64,000 bases of DNA from Haloarcula halobia (GCF_029338255.1 NZ_CP119787.1:434001-498000); one strand, 5' to 3'; positions 7,918 to 16,723 are shown, numbered from the stretch's first letter. Made by a program: numbers and translations. Notes: a model not told the origin generated them from the sequence alone.

Positions 7918-9849
7918 CTACTCGTCGGGTGCCTCCACCTCGATGTCGTCGGTCGCTTCCTCGACGGTGTCGACGGCGTCGGGGTCCTCGATGGTCGAGA
8001 GGTCGCCCAGGTCCGCGTCGAGCATGATGTCCCGGATGGTCCGGCGCATGATCTTGCCCGAGCGGGTCTTCGGCAGCTGGTCGACGAACTTCAACTCGCC
8101 GACGACGGCGAACGCGCCGACCTGCTCGCGGACGTTCCCGACGAGTTCCTCGCGGAGGTCGTCGTCTGGCGCCACTGTCTCGCGGGTGACGACGAAGGCG
8201 GCCGCCACCTCGGTCTTCTCGGGGTCGGGCTTGCCGACGACGGCGGCCTCGACGACGGCGTCGTGGCTCACCAGGGCGTCCTCTAAGTCGGTCGGGCCGA
8301 CGCGGTGGCCGGCGATGGTGATGACCTCGTCGGCCCGGCCGCTGAACCAGAAGTAGCCGTCCGCGTCCATCGAGACGGCGTCCCCGACCCAGTACTTCCC
8401 GTCGATGGCCCGCCAGTACTCCTTGAGGTAGCGGTCGTGCCCTTCCCAGAGCGTCGGCGTGAGCCCGGGGAACGGCTGTTCGACGACCAGCGCCCCCTCG
8501 GTACCGGGGTCGACCGGGTCGCCGTCGAAGTCCGTCACCGACACCTGGATGCCGGGGAGCGCGACCCCCGCAGCGCCGGGCCGGATTGGCACGAGGTCGA
8601 TGCCGTAGGGGTTTCCGATGATCGGGCCCGCGGTCTCGGTCTGCCACATGTGGTCGATGACGGGCACCTCGTCGTCGAGGACCTCCTCCTGGAGCCACTC
8701 CCAGGCGGGCGGGTTGAGCGGTTCGCCCGCCGAGAAGACCGCCTCCAGCGAGGCGAGCTCGGCCCGCTCGTGGTACGCGTCGTCGAAGCCGGACAGCGCA
8801 CGGATGGCGGTCGGCGCGGTGAAGATCTCGGTGACGCCGTGGCGTTCGACGACGTCCCACCAGACGCCGGCGTCGGGGTACGTCGGGACCCCCTCGTAGA
8901 CGACGGTGGTACAGCCCACGAGCAGCGGCGCGTAGACGATGTAGGAGTGGCCGACGATCCAGCCGATGTCGGAGGTGGCGAACCACGTGTCCGGGGGATC
9001 GAGGTCGAACATCCACTGGGACATCGCGTAGACGTGGACCTGGTAGCCGCCGTGCTGGTGGACGGTCCCCTTGGGCTTGCCCGTCGTCCCCGAGGTCGGG
9101 AGGATGAAGGCGGGGTCGGTCGCCGCCGTCTCGACGTGGCTCGTGTCCTCGTCCTGTCCGCGCTCGACGGCCTCGCTCCAGGCAGTGTCGCGCTCGTGCA
9201 GCGCCGTGTCGTCGCCCCGCTGGAGGACCACCACGTCCTCGATGCGGTCGCCAGCGGCGTCGTACTCGTCGAGCGAGCGGTCGACGATGGCCTTCAGGTC
9301 GACCTCGTCGCCGTTCCGGTAGCCGACGTCCGCCGTCAGGAGCAGCGAGGCGTCGGCCAGTTCGATGCGGTCGGCCAGGGCCGCGGCCCCGAACCCGCCG
9401 AAGACCACCGAGTGGACGGCTCCGATGCGGGCACAGGCCAGCATGGCGAAGACGGCCTCCGGGCACATCGGCATGTAGACGGTCACGGTGTCGCCGTGCT
9501 CGACGCCGAACGAGCGCAACATGCCCGCCGTGCGCTCGACCTCGTGGAGCAGTTCGGTGTAGGTGTAGACCTCGTTGCCCTCGCGCTCGCCGGTCTCGAA
9601 GACCAGCGCCGCCCGGTTCCCGTCGCCGTTCTCGACGTGCCGGTCGACGGCGTTGTAACTCACGTTCGTCTTCCCGCCGGTGAACCACTCGAACTCACCG
9701 GGGCCGTCGGTCTCGAGGACGCTGTCCCACGGCTCGGACCAGTGGAGGTCCGACGCCACCTCGGCCCACAGGCCCGCCGGATCGTCCCGCCCTCGTCGCT
9801 GGAGGGCTCGCAGTTCTGGTGCGCGGATATCGTGGCTCTCCCCTGTCAT
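7918..9849 (-). CDS. acs: Acetyl-CoA synthetase (AMP-forming)
   Basis: Activates acetate (or propionate) to acyl-CoA through an acyl-adenylate. The 643-residue protein shows the P-loop TSGTTGKPKGT, the adenylate motif MWQTETAGPI, the hinge region SGRADEVI and the catalytic Lys motif KTRSGKIMRR near residue 600. The length is typical of acs, with an acidic C-terminal tail. It is divergent from the lipoprotein gene. Acetyl-CoA from this enzyme could feed the PHA pathway encoded at the right end of the window (inference). Confidence 0.93.
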   Translation of the reverse strand: MTGESHDIRAPELRALQRRGRDDPAGLWAEVASDLHWSEPWDSVLETDGPGEFEWFTGGKTNVSYNAVDRHVENGDGNRAALVFETGEREGNEVYTYTELLHEVERTAGMLRSFGVEHGDTVTVYMPMCPEAVFAMLACARIGAVHSVVFGGFGAAALADRIELADASLLLTADVGYRNGDEVDLKAIVDRSLDEYDAAGDRIEDVVVLQRGDDTALHERDTAWSEAVERGQDEDTSHVETAATDPAFILPTSGTTGKPKGTVHQHGGYQVHVYAMSQWMFDLDPPDTWFATSDIGWIVGHSYIVYAPLLVGCTTVVYEGVPTYPDAGVWWDVVERHGVTEIFTAPTAIRALSGFDDAYHERAELASLEAVFSAGEPLNPPAWEWLQEEVLDDEVPVIDHMWQTETAGPIIGNPYGIDLVPIRPGAAGVALPGIQVSVTDFDGDPVDPGTEGALVVEQPFPGLTPTLWEGHDRYLKEYWRAIDGKYWVGDAVSMDADGYFWFSGRADEVITIAGHRVGPTDLEDALVSHDAVVEAAVVGKPDPEKTEVAAAFVVTRETVAPDDDLREELVGNVREQVGAFAVVGELKFVDQLPKTRSGKIMRRTIRDIMLDADLGDLSTIEDPDAVDTVEEATDDIEVEAPDE

Positions 9850-9944
9850 GCACGGTGGTTCGACGTAATATCATAAATGATTGTGTGGGATACGTGGTAC
9901 CACACCCCGTCAGGTACTTGCCCGTCCCGACCGTCTCCGGGCCC
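9850..9944. promoter_or_regulatory. Divergent promoter region, acs / lipoprotein
   Basis: A 95-bp AT-richer gap between divergent starts. The minus strand carries a TTTATGATATT box suited to acs. The plus strand contains nested palindromes: GTGTGG-N11-CCACAC, with GTGGTACCAC at 9894-9903 inside it. These may be an operator for either gene. Confidence 0.45.
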
Positions 9945-10682
9945 ATGTGGCGGGCTCTCCCGGTCGTCGCGGCGGTGCTCCTCGCCGGCTGTTCCGGACT
10001 TGTCGTCGGGAGCGACGCCGCCACCGAGACGGTGACGCCGGCCCCGGCCCCGGGGGCCGACACGGAGGTCCCGGTCCCGGTGCAAAACGGGTCGGTCGAC
10101 CTCGACCGACTGCTCGCACGGCACGACGCCGCGCTCTCGGAGCGGAGTTACCACCGGAGCGTCGTCCTCCAGGGGCCACAGAACACTCGGGACGTGTGGG
10201 TCGACCGAGATGGGGGCGTGATCCGGGTCCGCCAGACGTTCGGGCCGCTGGTCGACGACGCCGTCCTCGTCGGGAACAGGGAGTACACCAACGTCCGAGA
10301 CGACCCGGAGACGGACTACGTGACCCGGCCCAGCGAGGGAAGTATTCCGTACGTCCGCACCCTCTCGGGCAGCGCCTTCCTCGGCCAGGTGCTGACCGGG
10401 GGAGAGTACCGACGCCTCGGCACGGTCCAGCGCGACGGGCGGACGCTCGCTGTCGTCGGGACCAACCGGTCGGCCGACGCGCTGTCGCCCTCGCGGAACG
10501 TGGTCCTCTCCTCGCGGATGTACGTCGACCGGGCCGGCGTCGTCCGCTACGTCGACCACCGGGCGCGCCGCCCCGACGGGAGTACTCTCACCGTCGAGAT
10601 GACGGTCACGACCGGGCTCGACCGGGTCCCGGTCCCGTGGTGGCTCGACGACGCCGACCCCTACACCTCAGGTTCGATGTAG
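9945..10682 (+). CDS. Haloarchaeal lipoprotein, unknown function
   Basis: A 245-residue exported lipoprotein. The N-terminus has a short hydrophobic signal ending in the lipobox LLAGCS, followed by a Thr/Pro/Ala-rich linker (about 25-50) typical of cell-surface proteins. The rest is a beta-rich domain with repeated VxVDRDG/YVDRAG elements, perhaps an LolA/LppX-like fold (inference). The start was set at ATG 9945 so that the signal peptide is N-terminal. The last 22 bases overlap the end of the convergent CDF transporter gene. Confidence 0.8.
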   Translation: MWRALPVVAAVLLAGCSGLVVGSDAATETVTPAPAPGADTEVPVPVQNGSVDLDRLLARHDAALSERSYHRSVVLQGPQNTRDVWVDRDGGVIRVRQTFGPLVDDAVLVGNREYTNVRDDPETDYVTRPSEGSIPYVRTLSGSAFLGQVLTGGEYRRLGTVQRDGRTLAVVGTNRSADALSPSRNVVLSSRMYVDRAGVVRYVDHRARRPDGSTLTVEMTVTTGLDRVPVPWWLDDADPYTSGSM

Positions 10683-11626
10683 ACTGTCCTGACGTCGCCG
10701 TTTCGCTCCTTCAACGCGGCTTCGATGGCCGTGATGTGGTCGTCCAGGTCCTCGGTATCGAGGTCCGGGTCGAAGGTGACGTCCGCCGAGACGACGACCC
10801 GGTTGGGGCCGAAGTACACCGTCCGGAAGTCGATTATCTCGACGACGCTCCCGTGGTCGAGGACGACCTCACGCAGGCGTCGCTCCTCGTCGGCCGGGAG
10901 ACTCTCGCCCAGCAGGAGGCGCTTGTTCTCCCATGCCAGCGCGAGCGCAAAGCCCATCAGCAGGATCCCGATGAGCAGGGCCGAGAGGTTGTCGAAGAAG
11001 GCCATCCCGGTCTGTTGCTCGAGGAAGAGGCCGACGAGTGCGATGGTGATGCCGGCCAGCGCGACGGTGTCCTCGGTCAGTGCCGTCAGCGTCGTCACGT
11101 CGCTGGTCTTGCGGAAGGCCTCGCGGTAGCCGCTCCAGTCGTTGCGCTTCATCTGGCGTTGCATCTCGGCGCGGGCCTTCACCAGGGCGTAGGTCTCGAA
11201 GGCGAAGGCGGCGACGAGCACGGAGTAGTTGACCCACAGCGGGTCGAGCCACGCGGGGGGCTGGTAACTGATGAAGAGGAACTCGATGCTCCCGGAGTGA
11301 CCGCCGCCGTGGCCAGCCGCTGTCAGCTGGGTCCAGCCGTGTTTCAGGCTCTCCCAGCCGGCGATGCCAAAGAGGAACACCGAGACCAGAAAGCTGTAGA
11401 AGAACTGTGCCTTCCCGTAGCCGAAGGGGTGTTGCCTGTCGCTCTCCCGGCCGCTGTACCGGATTCCGATGAGGAGGAACACCTGATTGCCGGTGTCGGA
11501 GATGCTGTGGTACGTCTCCGAGAGCATGGCGGCGCTCCCGGTCAGCAGGAACCCGGCGAACTTCAGGATCGCGATGGCCCCGTTGGCGAACAGCGCGGCG
11601 AGGACGACTGACTTACTGCCTGCCAT
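10661..11626 (-). CDS. Cation diffusion facilitator transporter
   Basis: Membrane antiporter that would export divalent metals such as Zn2+, 321 residues. Six hydrophobic segments are visible; TM2 holds the metal-site motif HSISD (SETYHSISDTGNQ) and a later helix has EDTVALAG. A loop rich in His/Gly (GHGGGHSG) resembles the metal-binding loops of the family. The C-terminal cytoplasmic domain (about 230-321) has the ferredoxin-like CDF regulatory fold. The layout recalls the ZnT9-like branch. ATG 11626 starts just before TM1. Confidence 0.9.
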   Translation of the reverse strand: MAGSKSVVLAALFANGAIAILKFAGFLLTGSAAMLSETYHSISDTGNQVFLLIGIRYSGRESDRQHPFGYGKAQFFYSFLVSVFLFGIAGWESLKHGWTQLTAAGHGGGHSGSIEFLFISYQPPAWLDPLWVNYSVLVAAFAFETYALVKARAEMQRQMKRNDWSGYREAFRKTSDVTTLTALTEDTVALAGITIALVGLFLEQQTGMAFFDNLSALLIGILLMGFALALAWENKRLLLGESLPADEERRLREVVLDHGSVVEIIDFRTVYFGPNRVVVSADVTFDPDLDTEDLDDHITAIEAALKERNGDVRTVYIEPEV

Positions 11627-11692
11627 TATCGTCGAGTCACGAGCAGGCCTGAAAGTGGTTCTGGATTTATATCTCCCGCCCGTAGCAGGGGT

Positions 11693-12202
11693 GTGCTCAC
11701 CGTCGTCTCCGACACCCACGGCACCGACAGCCACCGACTCGACGGCCGGACGCTCGCGGCCGTCCGGGCAGCCGACCACGTCGTCCACGCGGGCGATTTC
11801 ACGACCGAGACGGTCCTCGACGCCGTCGCGGCCGAAGCCGAGTCGCTGACCGCCGTCTACGGGAACAACGATGCGGCCGGGGTCCGCGCCCGCCTCGCCG
11901 ACGTCGCGACGTTCGCGTGGAGCGACCGCACCGTCGTGGTCGTCCACGGCCACGAACACACCGAGACGGCCCTGGGCCTGCTCGCCCGACAGGAGGACGC
12001 CGACGTCGTCGTCGTGGGCCACTCACACCGGCCGACGCTCTCCGACCTGGACGGTCGTCTGCTGGTCAATCCCGGGTCCTACGCCGACCCACGGCGCTAT
12101 CGCCCGGCCCACGCCGAACTCACCGTCGACGACGGACTACTCCGGGCGAAACTGCGTGGCCCCGACGGGACGACGCACTCGGAGGTCACGCGAACGGAGT
12201 GA
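11693..12202 (+). CDS. YfcE/MJ0936-type metallophosphoesterase
   Basis: A compact 169-residue phosphodiesterase. All motifs of the calcineurin fold are present: SDTHG, HAGDF, GNND (Asn-Asn-Asp in place of GNHD, as in this subfamily), VVHGHEH and VGHSHRP. Activity is usually seen on artificial or cyclic phosphodiesters; the natural substrate is unknown. It starts with GTG at 11693, a few bases downstream of the CDF promoter region, and is transcribed divergently from that gene. Confidence 0.88.
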   Translation: MLTVVSDTHGTDSHRLDGRTLAAVRAADHVVHAGDFTTETVLDAVAAEAESLTAVYGNNDAAGVRARLADVATFAWSDRTVVVVHGHEHTETALGLLARQEDADVVVVGHSHRPTLSDLDGRLLVNPGSYADPRRYRPAHAELTVDDGLLRAKLRGPDGTTHSEVTRTE

Positions 12203-12212
12203 AAAGCCGGCG

Positions 12213-12881
12213 TTACCGGACGTACCAGATGGCGACCAGCGCGACGAGGACGAACGCCCCGCCGGCGAAGAAGGCGAGCCCCGGTGAGAGCCCGCCCGCG
12301 ACCGCCGTACTGCCCTGTGTGGCGGCGTCGACCGCCCCGAGTGCGGTCTCGGTCCCACCGTCGGCGACGGTGCCGTTCTCGAGGTAGAAGCTCGGGTCCC
12401 GGCTCGCCGTGTCCGCGCTCCCGCTGCGGACCGTCGGCCCGGCGAAGAGGCCGGCCCCGAACACCTGCTGGACGAGCAGGCTCGCCAGGCCGACGATGGC
12501 GAGGCCACCCAGGAAGTTCGCCAGCGCCGCTCGCAACCCGGAGGTCTCTTGCTCGTCGCCGGCACAGATGACCAGGGGCTGGTTCGCCGGGGCGTAGACG
12601 TCCATCTCCCTGCCCTTCTCGGAGTAGGCCGTGTCGACGATCTCGACGGCGCCGGCCTTCTTGAGTTTCTTCAGGTGGTACTGGGCGTTCTGCAACGAGG
12701 TGTCGACGCGGTCGGCCAGCTCGCCCGGCGGTGAGGGTTCGCGGTTGAGTTCCGACAGCAGCTTCCGCGCAGTCTCTGCCGAGAGGGCCGACAACACGTC
12801 GTCAGCGTCTTCGCTGTCGACCCCGATGACCCGGGGTTCGGCGTCCGGTATCGCCGGATCCCGAGAGGGCAGTAACGACAT
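12213..12881 (-). CDS. Membrane-anchored winged-helix regulator
   Basis: A 222-residue predicted regulator. Residues 25-110 form an ArsR-like winged helix (LSALSAETARKLLSELN, then ELADRVDTSLQNAQYHLKKL as recognition region). Two hydrophobic segments (about 115-145 and 190-222) anchor the protein in the membrane, separated by a Ser/Thr/Gly-rich, probably outward-facing loop. This layout is common in haloarchaea for sensing envelope or salt stress; the signal is unknown. An inverted repeat just upstream of its start suggests autoregulation. Confidence 0.85.
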   Translation of the reverse strand: MSLLPSRDPAIPDAEPRVIGVDSEDADDVLSALSAETARKLLSELNREPSPPGELADRVDTSLQNAQYHLKKLKKAGAVEIVDTAYSEKGREMDVYAPANQPLVICAGDEQETSGLRAALANFLGGLAIVGLASLLVQQVFGAGLFAGPTVRSGSADTASRDPSFYLENGTVADGGTETALGAVDAATQGSTAVAGGLSPGLAFFAGGAFVLVALVAIWYVR

Positions 12882-12887
12882 GATTCT

Positions 12888-12910
12888 TCATATGTTCTAT
12901 GCCCATATGA
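12888..12910 (-). promoter_or_regulatory. TCATATG-N9-CATATGA inverted repeat upstream of HTH gene
   Basis: Perfect 7-bp arms at 12888-12894 and 12904-12910, separated by nine bases, six bases from the start codon of the winged-helix regulator. Because each arm contains the self-complementary CATATG, the site could bind a dimer. It overlaps or adjoins the transcription start, as expected for autorepression. Confidence 0.5.
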
Positions 12911-13041
12911 GTGTTATCCAAACTACGACGACTCTTACACATATCGCTCAAAGGTCGATTTTACCTTTCGATTCCGGGCGCTTCAGCCCGCCTCTCGGGA
13001 ACTGCCGAAACCCCTTTGCCCCGCCGTCGGTAATTGGGCGT

Positions 13042-13164
13042 ATGGCCGAACTGATAACCTACGCCATCCTCGCCGCCGTCCTGGGGTTCTTCTTCTTCAT
13101 GTACCTGATGCTCCGGCGCACGGTCACCGGGTTCAAAGAGGGTCTGGACGGCAGTAGAAAGTAG
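13042..13164 (+). CDS. Small single-span membrane protein, 40 aa
   Basis: A 40-residue protein with one hydrophobic helix (LITYAILAAVLGFFFFMYLM, residues 4-23) followed by a basic RRTVTGFKEG tail, so the C-terminus should face the cytoplasm. Start ATG 13042 is preceded by a GTAATTGGGCG leader. It sits directly upstream of the M29 aminopeptidase gene on the same strand. The length and strong TM segment argue for a real gene; function unknown. Confidence 0.7.
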   Translation: MAELITYAILAAVLGFFFFMYLMLRRTVTGFKEGLDGSRK

Positions 13165-13208
13165 CCGCGGACGAAAGGTGTTTGGGGCCGTCGGCGGTGT
13201 ATCTCCGT

Positions 13209-14288
13209 ATGGACCCGCGCATCCGTGAACACGCAGAAGTCGTCGTCGACCATTCGCTGGATCTGAGCGAGGGCGACGACCTGGTCATCGATGCCCACCC
13301 CGTCTCGGAGGACCTGGTCGTCGCACTGCACGAGCTCGCCGCCGACCGCGGCGTGAACCCCTTGGTCGTCCAGGATCGCCTTGGCGAACGCTACACTCGC
13401 GCGTACCTGCGCAACCGCGACGAGTTCGAGACGCCCGACCACGTGATGGCGCTCTACGAGGAGATGGACGCCTACATCGCCATCCGCGGGAGCGCCAACG
13501 TCACCGAGACCAGCGACGTCGACCCCGAGACCAACGCCGCCTACCAGCAGGCCCAGCGCCCCCTGCTGGACGAACGGCTCTCGAAGCCCTGGTGTCTCAC
13601 CCAGTACCCCGCGGCGGCCAACGCCCAGCTGGCCCAGATGTCCACCGAGGGTTACGAGAACTTCGTCTGGGACGCCGTCAACAAGGACTGGGACGCCGTC
13701 AGGGAACACCAGTCCCAGATGGTCGACATCCTCGACCCGGCCGACGAGGTCCACATCGTCTCCGGCGAGACCACCGATATCCGGATGTCCGTCGCCGGCA
13801 ACCCCACCCTGAACGACTACGGCGAGCGTAACCTCCCCGGCGGCGAGGTCTTTACTGCCCCCGTCACCGAGAGCGTCGAGGGCGAGGTCCTGTTCGACAA
13901 GCCGCTGTACCACCAGGGTCGCGAGATAACCGGGGTCTCGCTCCGGTTCGAGAACGGCGAAGTCGTCGCCCACAGCGCCGAGAAGAACGAGGACCTCCTG
14001 ACAGAGGTGCTGAACACCGACGAGGGCGCCCGTTACCTGGGCGAGCTCGGCATCGGGATGAACCGCAACATCGACCGGTTCACCTACAACATGCTGTTCG
14101 ACGAGAAGATGGGCGACACCGTCCACATGGCGGTCGGCCGGGCCTACGAAGACACCGTCGGCGAGGAGAACGAACAGAACGAGTCGGCCGTCCACGTCGA
14201 CATGATCGTCGACATGAGCGAGGATTCCTACATCGAGGTCGACGACGAACGCGTCCAGGAGGACGGGACGTTCGTGTTCGAGGAGTAG
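13209..14288 (+). CDS. Aminopeptidase, M29 (AmpS/thermophilic) family
   Basis: Cytosolic metallo-aminopeptidase of 359 residues that trims N-terminal residues from peptides. Family features include the N-terminal domain (DVDPETNAAYQQAQRPLL), the catalytic-region ERNLPGGEVFTAPVTESVEG with metal-binding Glu, the LGELGIGMN block with the next ligands, and FDEKMGDTVHMAVG near the end. Start ATG 13209 fits the family N-terminus (MDPRIREHAEVVV). A strong stem-loop follows the stop. Confidence 0.92.
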   Translation: MDPRIREHAEVVVDHSLDLSEGDDLVIDAHPVSEDLVVALHELAADRGVNPLVVQDRLGERYTRAYLRNRDEFETPDHVMALYEEMDAYIAIRGSANVTETSDVDPETNAAYQQAQRPLLDERLSKPWCLTQYPAAANAQLAQMSTEGYENFVWDAVNKDWDAVREHQSQMVDILDPADEVHIVSGETTDIRMSVAGNPTLNDYGERNLPGGEVFTAPVTESVEGEVLFDKPLYHQGREITGVSLRFENGEVVAHSAEKNEDLLTEVLNTDEGARYLGELGIGMNRNIDRFTYNMLFDEKMGDTVHMAVGRAYEDTVGEENEQNESAVHVDMIVDMSEDSYIEVDDERVQEDGTFVFEE

Positions 14289-14317
14289 CGAGGCTTCTCA
14301 CTCCGTTCGAAGCCTCG
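14289..14317 (+). terminator. Stem-loop after aminopeptidase gene
   Basis: Perfect 9-bp stem CGAGGCTTC/GAAGCCTCG with the 11-base loop TCACTCCGTTC, directly after the stop codon. The loop sequence is the same as in the first hairpin of the dispersed element at 16598. There is no T-run, so termination is uncertain; it may be an RNA-processing or recombination-derived hairpin. Confidence 0.5.
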
Positions 14318-14416
14318 TACGGAGCGGGGAGCGGTAGCGACCCGCGGAGGAGAGCGAAATTCTGACCTCATCCCACGGACAGAAGGCTCATGATGACCGA
14401 CGGAATAGTCCTCGAC

Positions 14417-14791
14417 ATGAGCGATCAACCCTCCCTCCTCGTCCGCGCGGTGTGGTTCGTCTTCGTCGGCTGGTGGGCGACCGGCCTCTGGCTGTCGGTC
14501 GCGTGGCTGTTGAACGTCACCATCGTCGGCATCCCGCTCGGTATCAAGATGATAAACCGGGTCCCGTTCGTGTTGACCCTGAAGCGTCGTGACCCGCTCG
14601 TCGTCAAGAGCGGCCGCGGAGCACAGCACTCACTCCCGGTCCGTGCGGTGTGGTTCCTGCTGGTTGGCTGGTGGGCCAGCGGCGTCTGGCTGGGCGTCGC
14701 GTACGGTCTCTCGCTGACCGTCGTGGGCCTCCCGCTGGCCATCTGGATGTACAACAAGCTGCCGTACATCGTTTCGCTCTACGCGTACTGA
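14417..14791 (+). CDS. YccF-domain inner-membrane protein
   Basis: A 124-residue membrane protein with two copies of the YccF-type repeat, RAVWFVFVGWWATGLWLSV and RAVWFLLVGWWASGVWLGV, each followed by a TIVGIPLGI / TVVGLPLAI segment. Each repeat makes a helical hairpin, about four membrane segments in all. Function of the family is unknown. The start was placed at ATG 14417 (MSDQPSLL); two in-frame ATGs at 14390/14393 would add nine residues. Confidence 0.82.
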   Translation: MSDQPSLLVRAVWFVFVGWWATGLWLSVAWLLNVTIVGIPLGIKMINRVPFVLTLKRRDPLVVKSGRGAQHSLPVRAVWFLLVGWWASGVWLGVAYGLSLTVVGLPLAIWMYNKLPYIVSLYAY

Positions 14792-14851
14792 CCGACAGGT
14801 GACGGGTGTACCGAGCGAAGGATACTCACGACTGGACCACCTTGGTACGGT

Positions 14852-15172
14852 ATGGCACTCGGGCAGGTGGAACTGGCACTCCGGGTCGCGGCCGGCGTCT
14901 TCGTCATCGTCACGCCGACGTTACTGTTTCTCGGCCTGTGGAACTGGCTCGAGTCGATTCGGGACGACGAACTCATCCAGCGGGCCCACAGACGGACGAA
15001 ACACAGAGAGCAGACCGAGTCGGGGTCCTGGCGGCTCGACGCCGCGGCGATGACGGCCGCGGCTACGGGCGACCGGATTCCCGACGGGATGACCTCGTGT
15101 GCGAGCTGTGGGGCGCACAACCGCACGGACATGACCTACTGTCAGGAGTGTCTGGGCAAGCTCTCGAGGTGA
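14852..15172 (+). CDS. Membrane protein with C-terminal zinc ribbon, 106 aa
   Basis: One N-terminal membrane helix (about 8-30, LRVAAGVFVIVTPTLLFLGL), a basic central stretch (QRAHRRTKHREQ) and a C-terminal zinc ribbon with CASC and CQEC pairs. Probably a membrane-tethered cytoplasmic zinc ribbon that recruits a partner. Its stop is two bases from the end of the convergent membrane-protein gene. No specific function recognised. Confidence 0.78.
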   Translation: MALGQVELALRVAAGVFVIVTPTLLFLGLWNWLESIRDDELIQRAHRRTKHREQTESGSWRLDAAAMTAAATGDRIPDGMTSCASCGAHNRTDMTYCQECLGKLSR

Positions 15173-15173
15173 G

Positions 15174-16010
15174 TCAGTCCCGACCGTCCTCGACCCAGAC
15201 CAGGAGCGTCGGCGACGTTCGCTCGCTCTCGCAGTCCTCGCCCCGTTCGACCGCGTAGCCCAGCGGCTCGGTCCGGTTGACGTCGACCAGCACGTCCGCC
15301 CGGACGTCGAACGTGAGCGTCGTCTGTCCGCGGATAGTGTTGCCCTGTTCGAAGGCGGTCGATTCGTAGCCGACCCAGAGCTCCCGGGTGGGCGGGTCGG
15401 GGACCCCGAGGAGACAGCCACGCAGGTCCGGACGGTCGAGGGCTCGCGTGAAGACGAACTCGTTGCTGGCGGTGACCGTCCCGATAGTGACCTCCACCGG
15501 CACGTACCCCCGGTCCGGGCTACGCGGCGGCGGGTCGACGGTGACCGACGACTCCGTCTCGAGGTCATAGGTCACCCCGCCGCCGACGGCGTCGACGCCG
15601 ATCAGGACCGTACTCAGGACCACGAGGGCGGCGACGACGGCGGTTGCAGTCCGGCGCGACACCGTCAGCTCGCGCACCCGGAGGCCGTACCCGAGCCCCA
15701 GGAAGACGGCTGCGGAGGCGGCGAGCAGGAGGAAGGTTCCGGTCTCGCCGGGGTCGTACCGGACGACGACGTAGCCGACGAAGACGACGTAGGCGATGCC
15801 CGACAGGGCGAACGCGACCACGTCCAGGACGTCGCGCTGGACCGCCACGCCGGTGACGAAGAAGACGACGAACGCGAGCAACAGCAGGGCGGCCTTCACC
15901 GTAATCGAGAGACCGAACACCACGTCGCGGACGAAGTACAGCAGCGCCGCGGCCGCAAAGAGCACGCCCAGCGCGTAGAGGAGTTTGCCGCTGTCGATGT
16001 CGAAGTTCAT
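15174..16010 (-). CDS. Haloarchaeal multi-span membrane protein, unknown
   Basis: A 278-residue protein with about six hydrophobic helices in the first 150 residues, then a soluble domain probably facing outward (about 155-278) with beta-strand pattern and three Cys. Start ATG 16010 chosen because it precedes the first helix by a short polar segment (MNFDIDSGKLLYALGV). No catalytic motif seen. Upstream sequence 16011-16115 has no other gene. Function not recognised. Confidence 0.7.
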   Translation of the reverse strand: MNFDIDSGKLLYALGVLFAAAALLYFVRDVVFGLSITVKAALLLLAFVVFFVTGVAVQRDVLDVVAFALSGIAYVVFVGYVVVRYDPGETGTFLLLAASAAVFLGLGYGLRVRELTVSRRTATAVVAALVVLSTVLIGVDAVGGGVTYDLETESSVTVDPPPRSPDRGYVPVEVTIGTVTASNEFVFTRALDRPDLRGCLLGVPDPPTRELWVGYESTAFEQGNTIRGQTTLTFDVRADVLVDVNRTEPLGYAVERGEDCESERTSPTLLVWVEDGRD

Positions 16011-16115
16011 GGGGACCAGCTGGACAGACTCCACACTGTACTATCAAATTGTCGACCAAACCGACTGGCTCCGGCTGTGACTGGCCCATCGACGTCCCAG
16101 TGCGCGGTCGCTCGA

Positions 16116-16409
16116 TCACACGGCGTCGTCAGGGTCGTGGCGGGTCCGCATCCGCTCGGCCTCCGTCGCGTAGCGCTCCTGGCGGGCGGCCGTCTCGACC
16201 GGTCGCAGTTCCTCGGGTGACGCCTCGATCGCGGCGGTGACCTCGGGCGCGTTGCCGCCAAAGCGGTTGAACGCGCGCTCTTTCTGGAGGTAGCGAGTCC
16301 CGTCGCGTGTCGCGTACACGATGACGAGGATGTGCGGGGAGTCCGCAGAGAAGGTCCGCTCGACCATCCATACCTGCTCGGTTTCGGCGGTCGTGTCTGC
16401 CTGGCGCAT
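16116..16409 (-). CDS. Small conserved-looking hypothetical protein, 97 aa
   Basis: A 97-residue protein beginning MRQADTTAETEQVWMVERTF, with an alpha/beta pattern (ILVIVYATRDGTRYLQKERAF) and a helical, charged C-terminus. No catalytic residues or known domain recognised. Codon composition fits its neighbours. It is flanked downstream by the membrane-protein gene on the same strand; upstream lies the gap holding the duplicated radical-SAM tail. Confidence 0.6.
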   Translation of the reverse strand: MRQADTTAETEQVWMVERTFSADSPHILVIVYATRDGTRYLQKERAFNRFGGNAPEVTAAIEASPEELRPVETAARQERYATEAERMRTRHDPDDAV

Positions 16410-16510
16410 ACGGACAGCTACGACGACGGCCGCGTTCAACAGCCGTGACTGTTCTCGCCCTGTGAGAACCGTGGCTCGGCCCCCTTTGTCCCCATCAACT
16501 CCGTCGTCGC
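16410..16510. other. Non-coding gap with short hairpin
   Basis: First part of a 314-bp gap between two minus-strand genes. It holds a GTTCTC/GAGAAC stem-loop (about 16451-16469), which could belong to the promoter of the gene at 16409. No coding frame is convincing. Confidence 0.4.
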
Positions 16511-16592
16511 CGGTCGCCGTCCCCTCAGTCGTCGGCCGTCGCGCGCGACCCGGCGCCTGGCCCGGACAGCGGCGTCCGCTCGACGACGGTCC
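16511..16592 (-). pseudogene. Duplicated 3' tail of the radical-SAM gene
   Basis: These 82 bases repeat 16710-16791 at an offset of 199 bp. Over the last 69 bases only three differences are visible. The real copy is the last 23 codons of the radical-SAM gene with its stop, so this is a tail fragment of that gene in the same orientation. It has no start or remaining domain and cannot be functional as protein. The dispersed repeat element lies between the two copies. Confidence 0.8.
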
Positions 16593-16597
16593 GCATC

Positions 16598-16720
16598 CCA
16601 CCTTTTTCTGCCTCGGGTGTGCTCACTCCGTTCGCACACCACTCGTCGAAAAATCTGGACCAAAAAGCCGACCGCTCGTTGCACTCGCGGTCGGTGAAAC
16701 GGCTCCCTGCGGTCGCCGTA
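16598..16720 (+). repeat. Dispersed intergenic hairpin element, copy 2
   Basis: Starts CCACCTTTTTCTG and keeps the blocks CCACTCGTCGAAAAA, TGGACCAAAAAG and GTGAAACG. Its hairpins are GGTGTGC/GCACACC, CCGACCGC/GCGGTCGG and CGGC/GCCG: different bases from the other copies but the same pairing. It sits between the duplicated radical-SAM tail and the gene itself, and its last hairpin merges with the direct repeat. Confidence 0.8.
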
Positions 16721-16723
16721 CGC

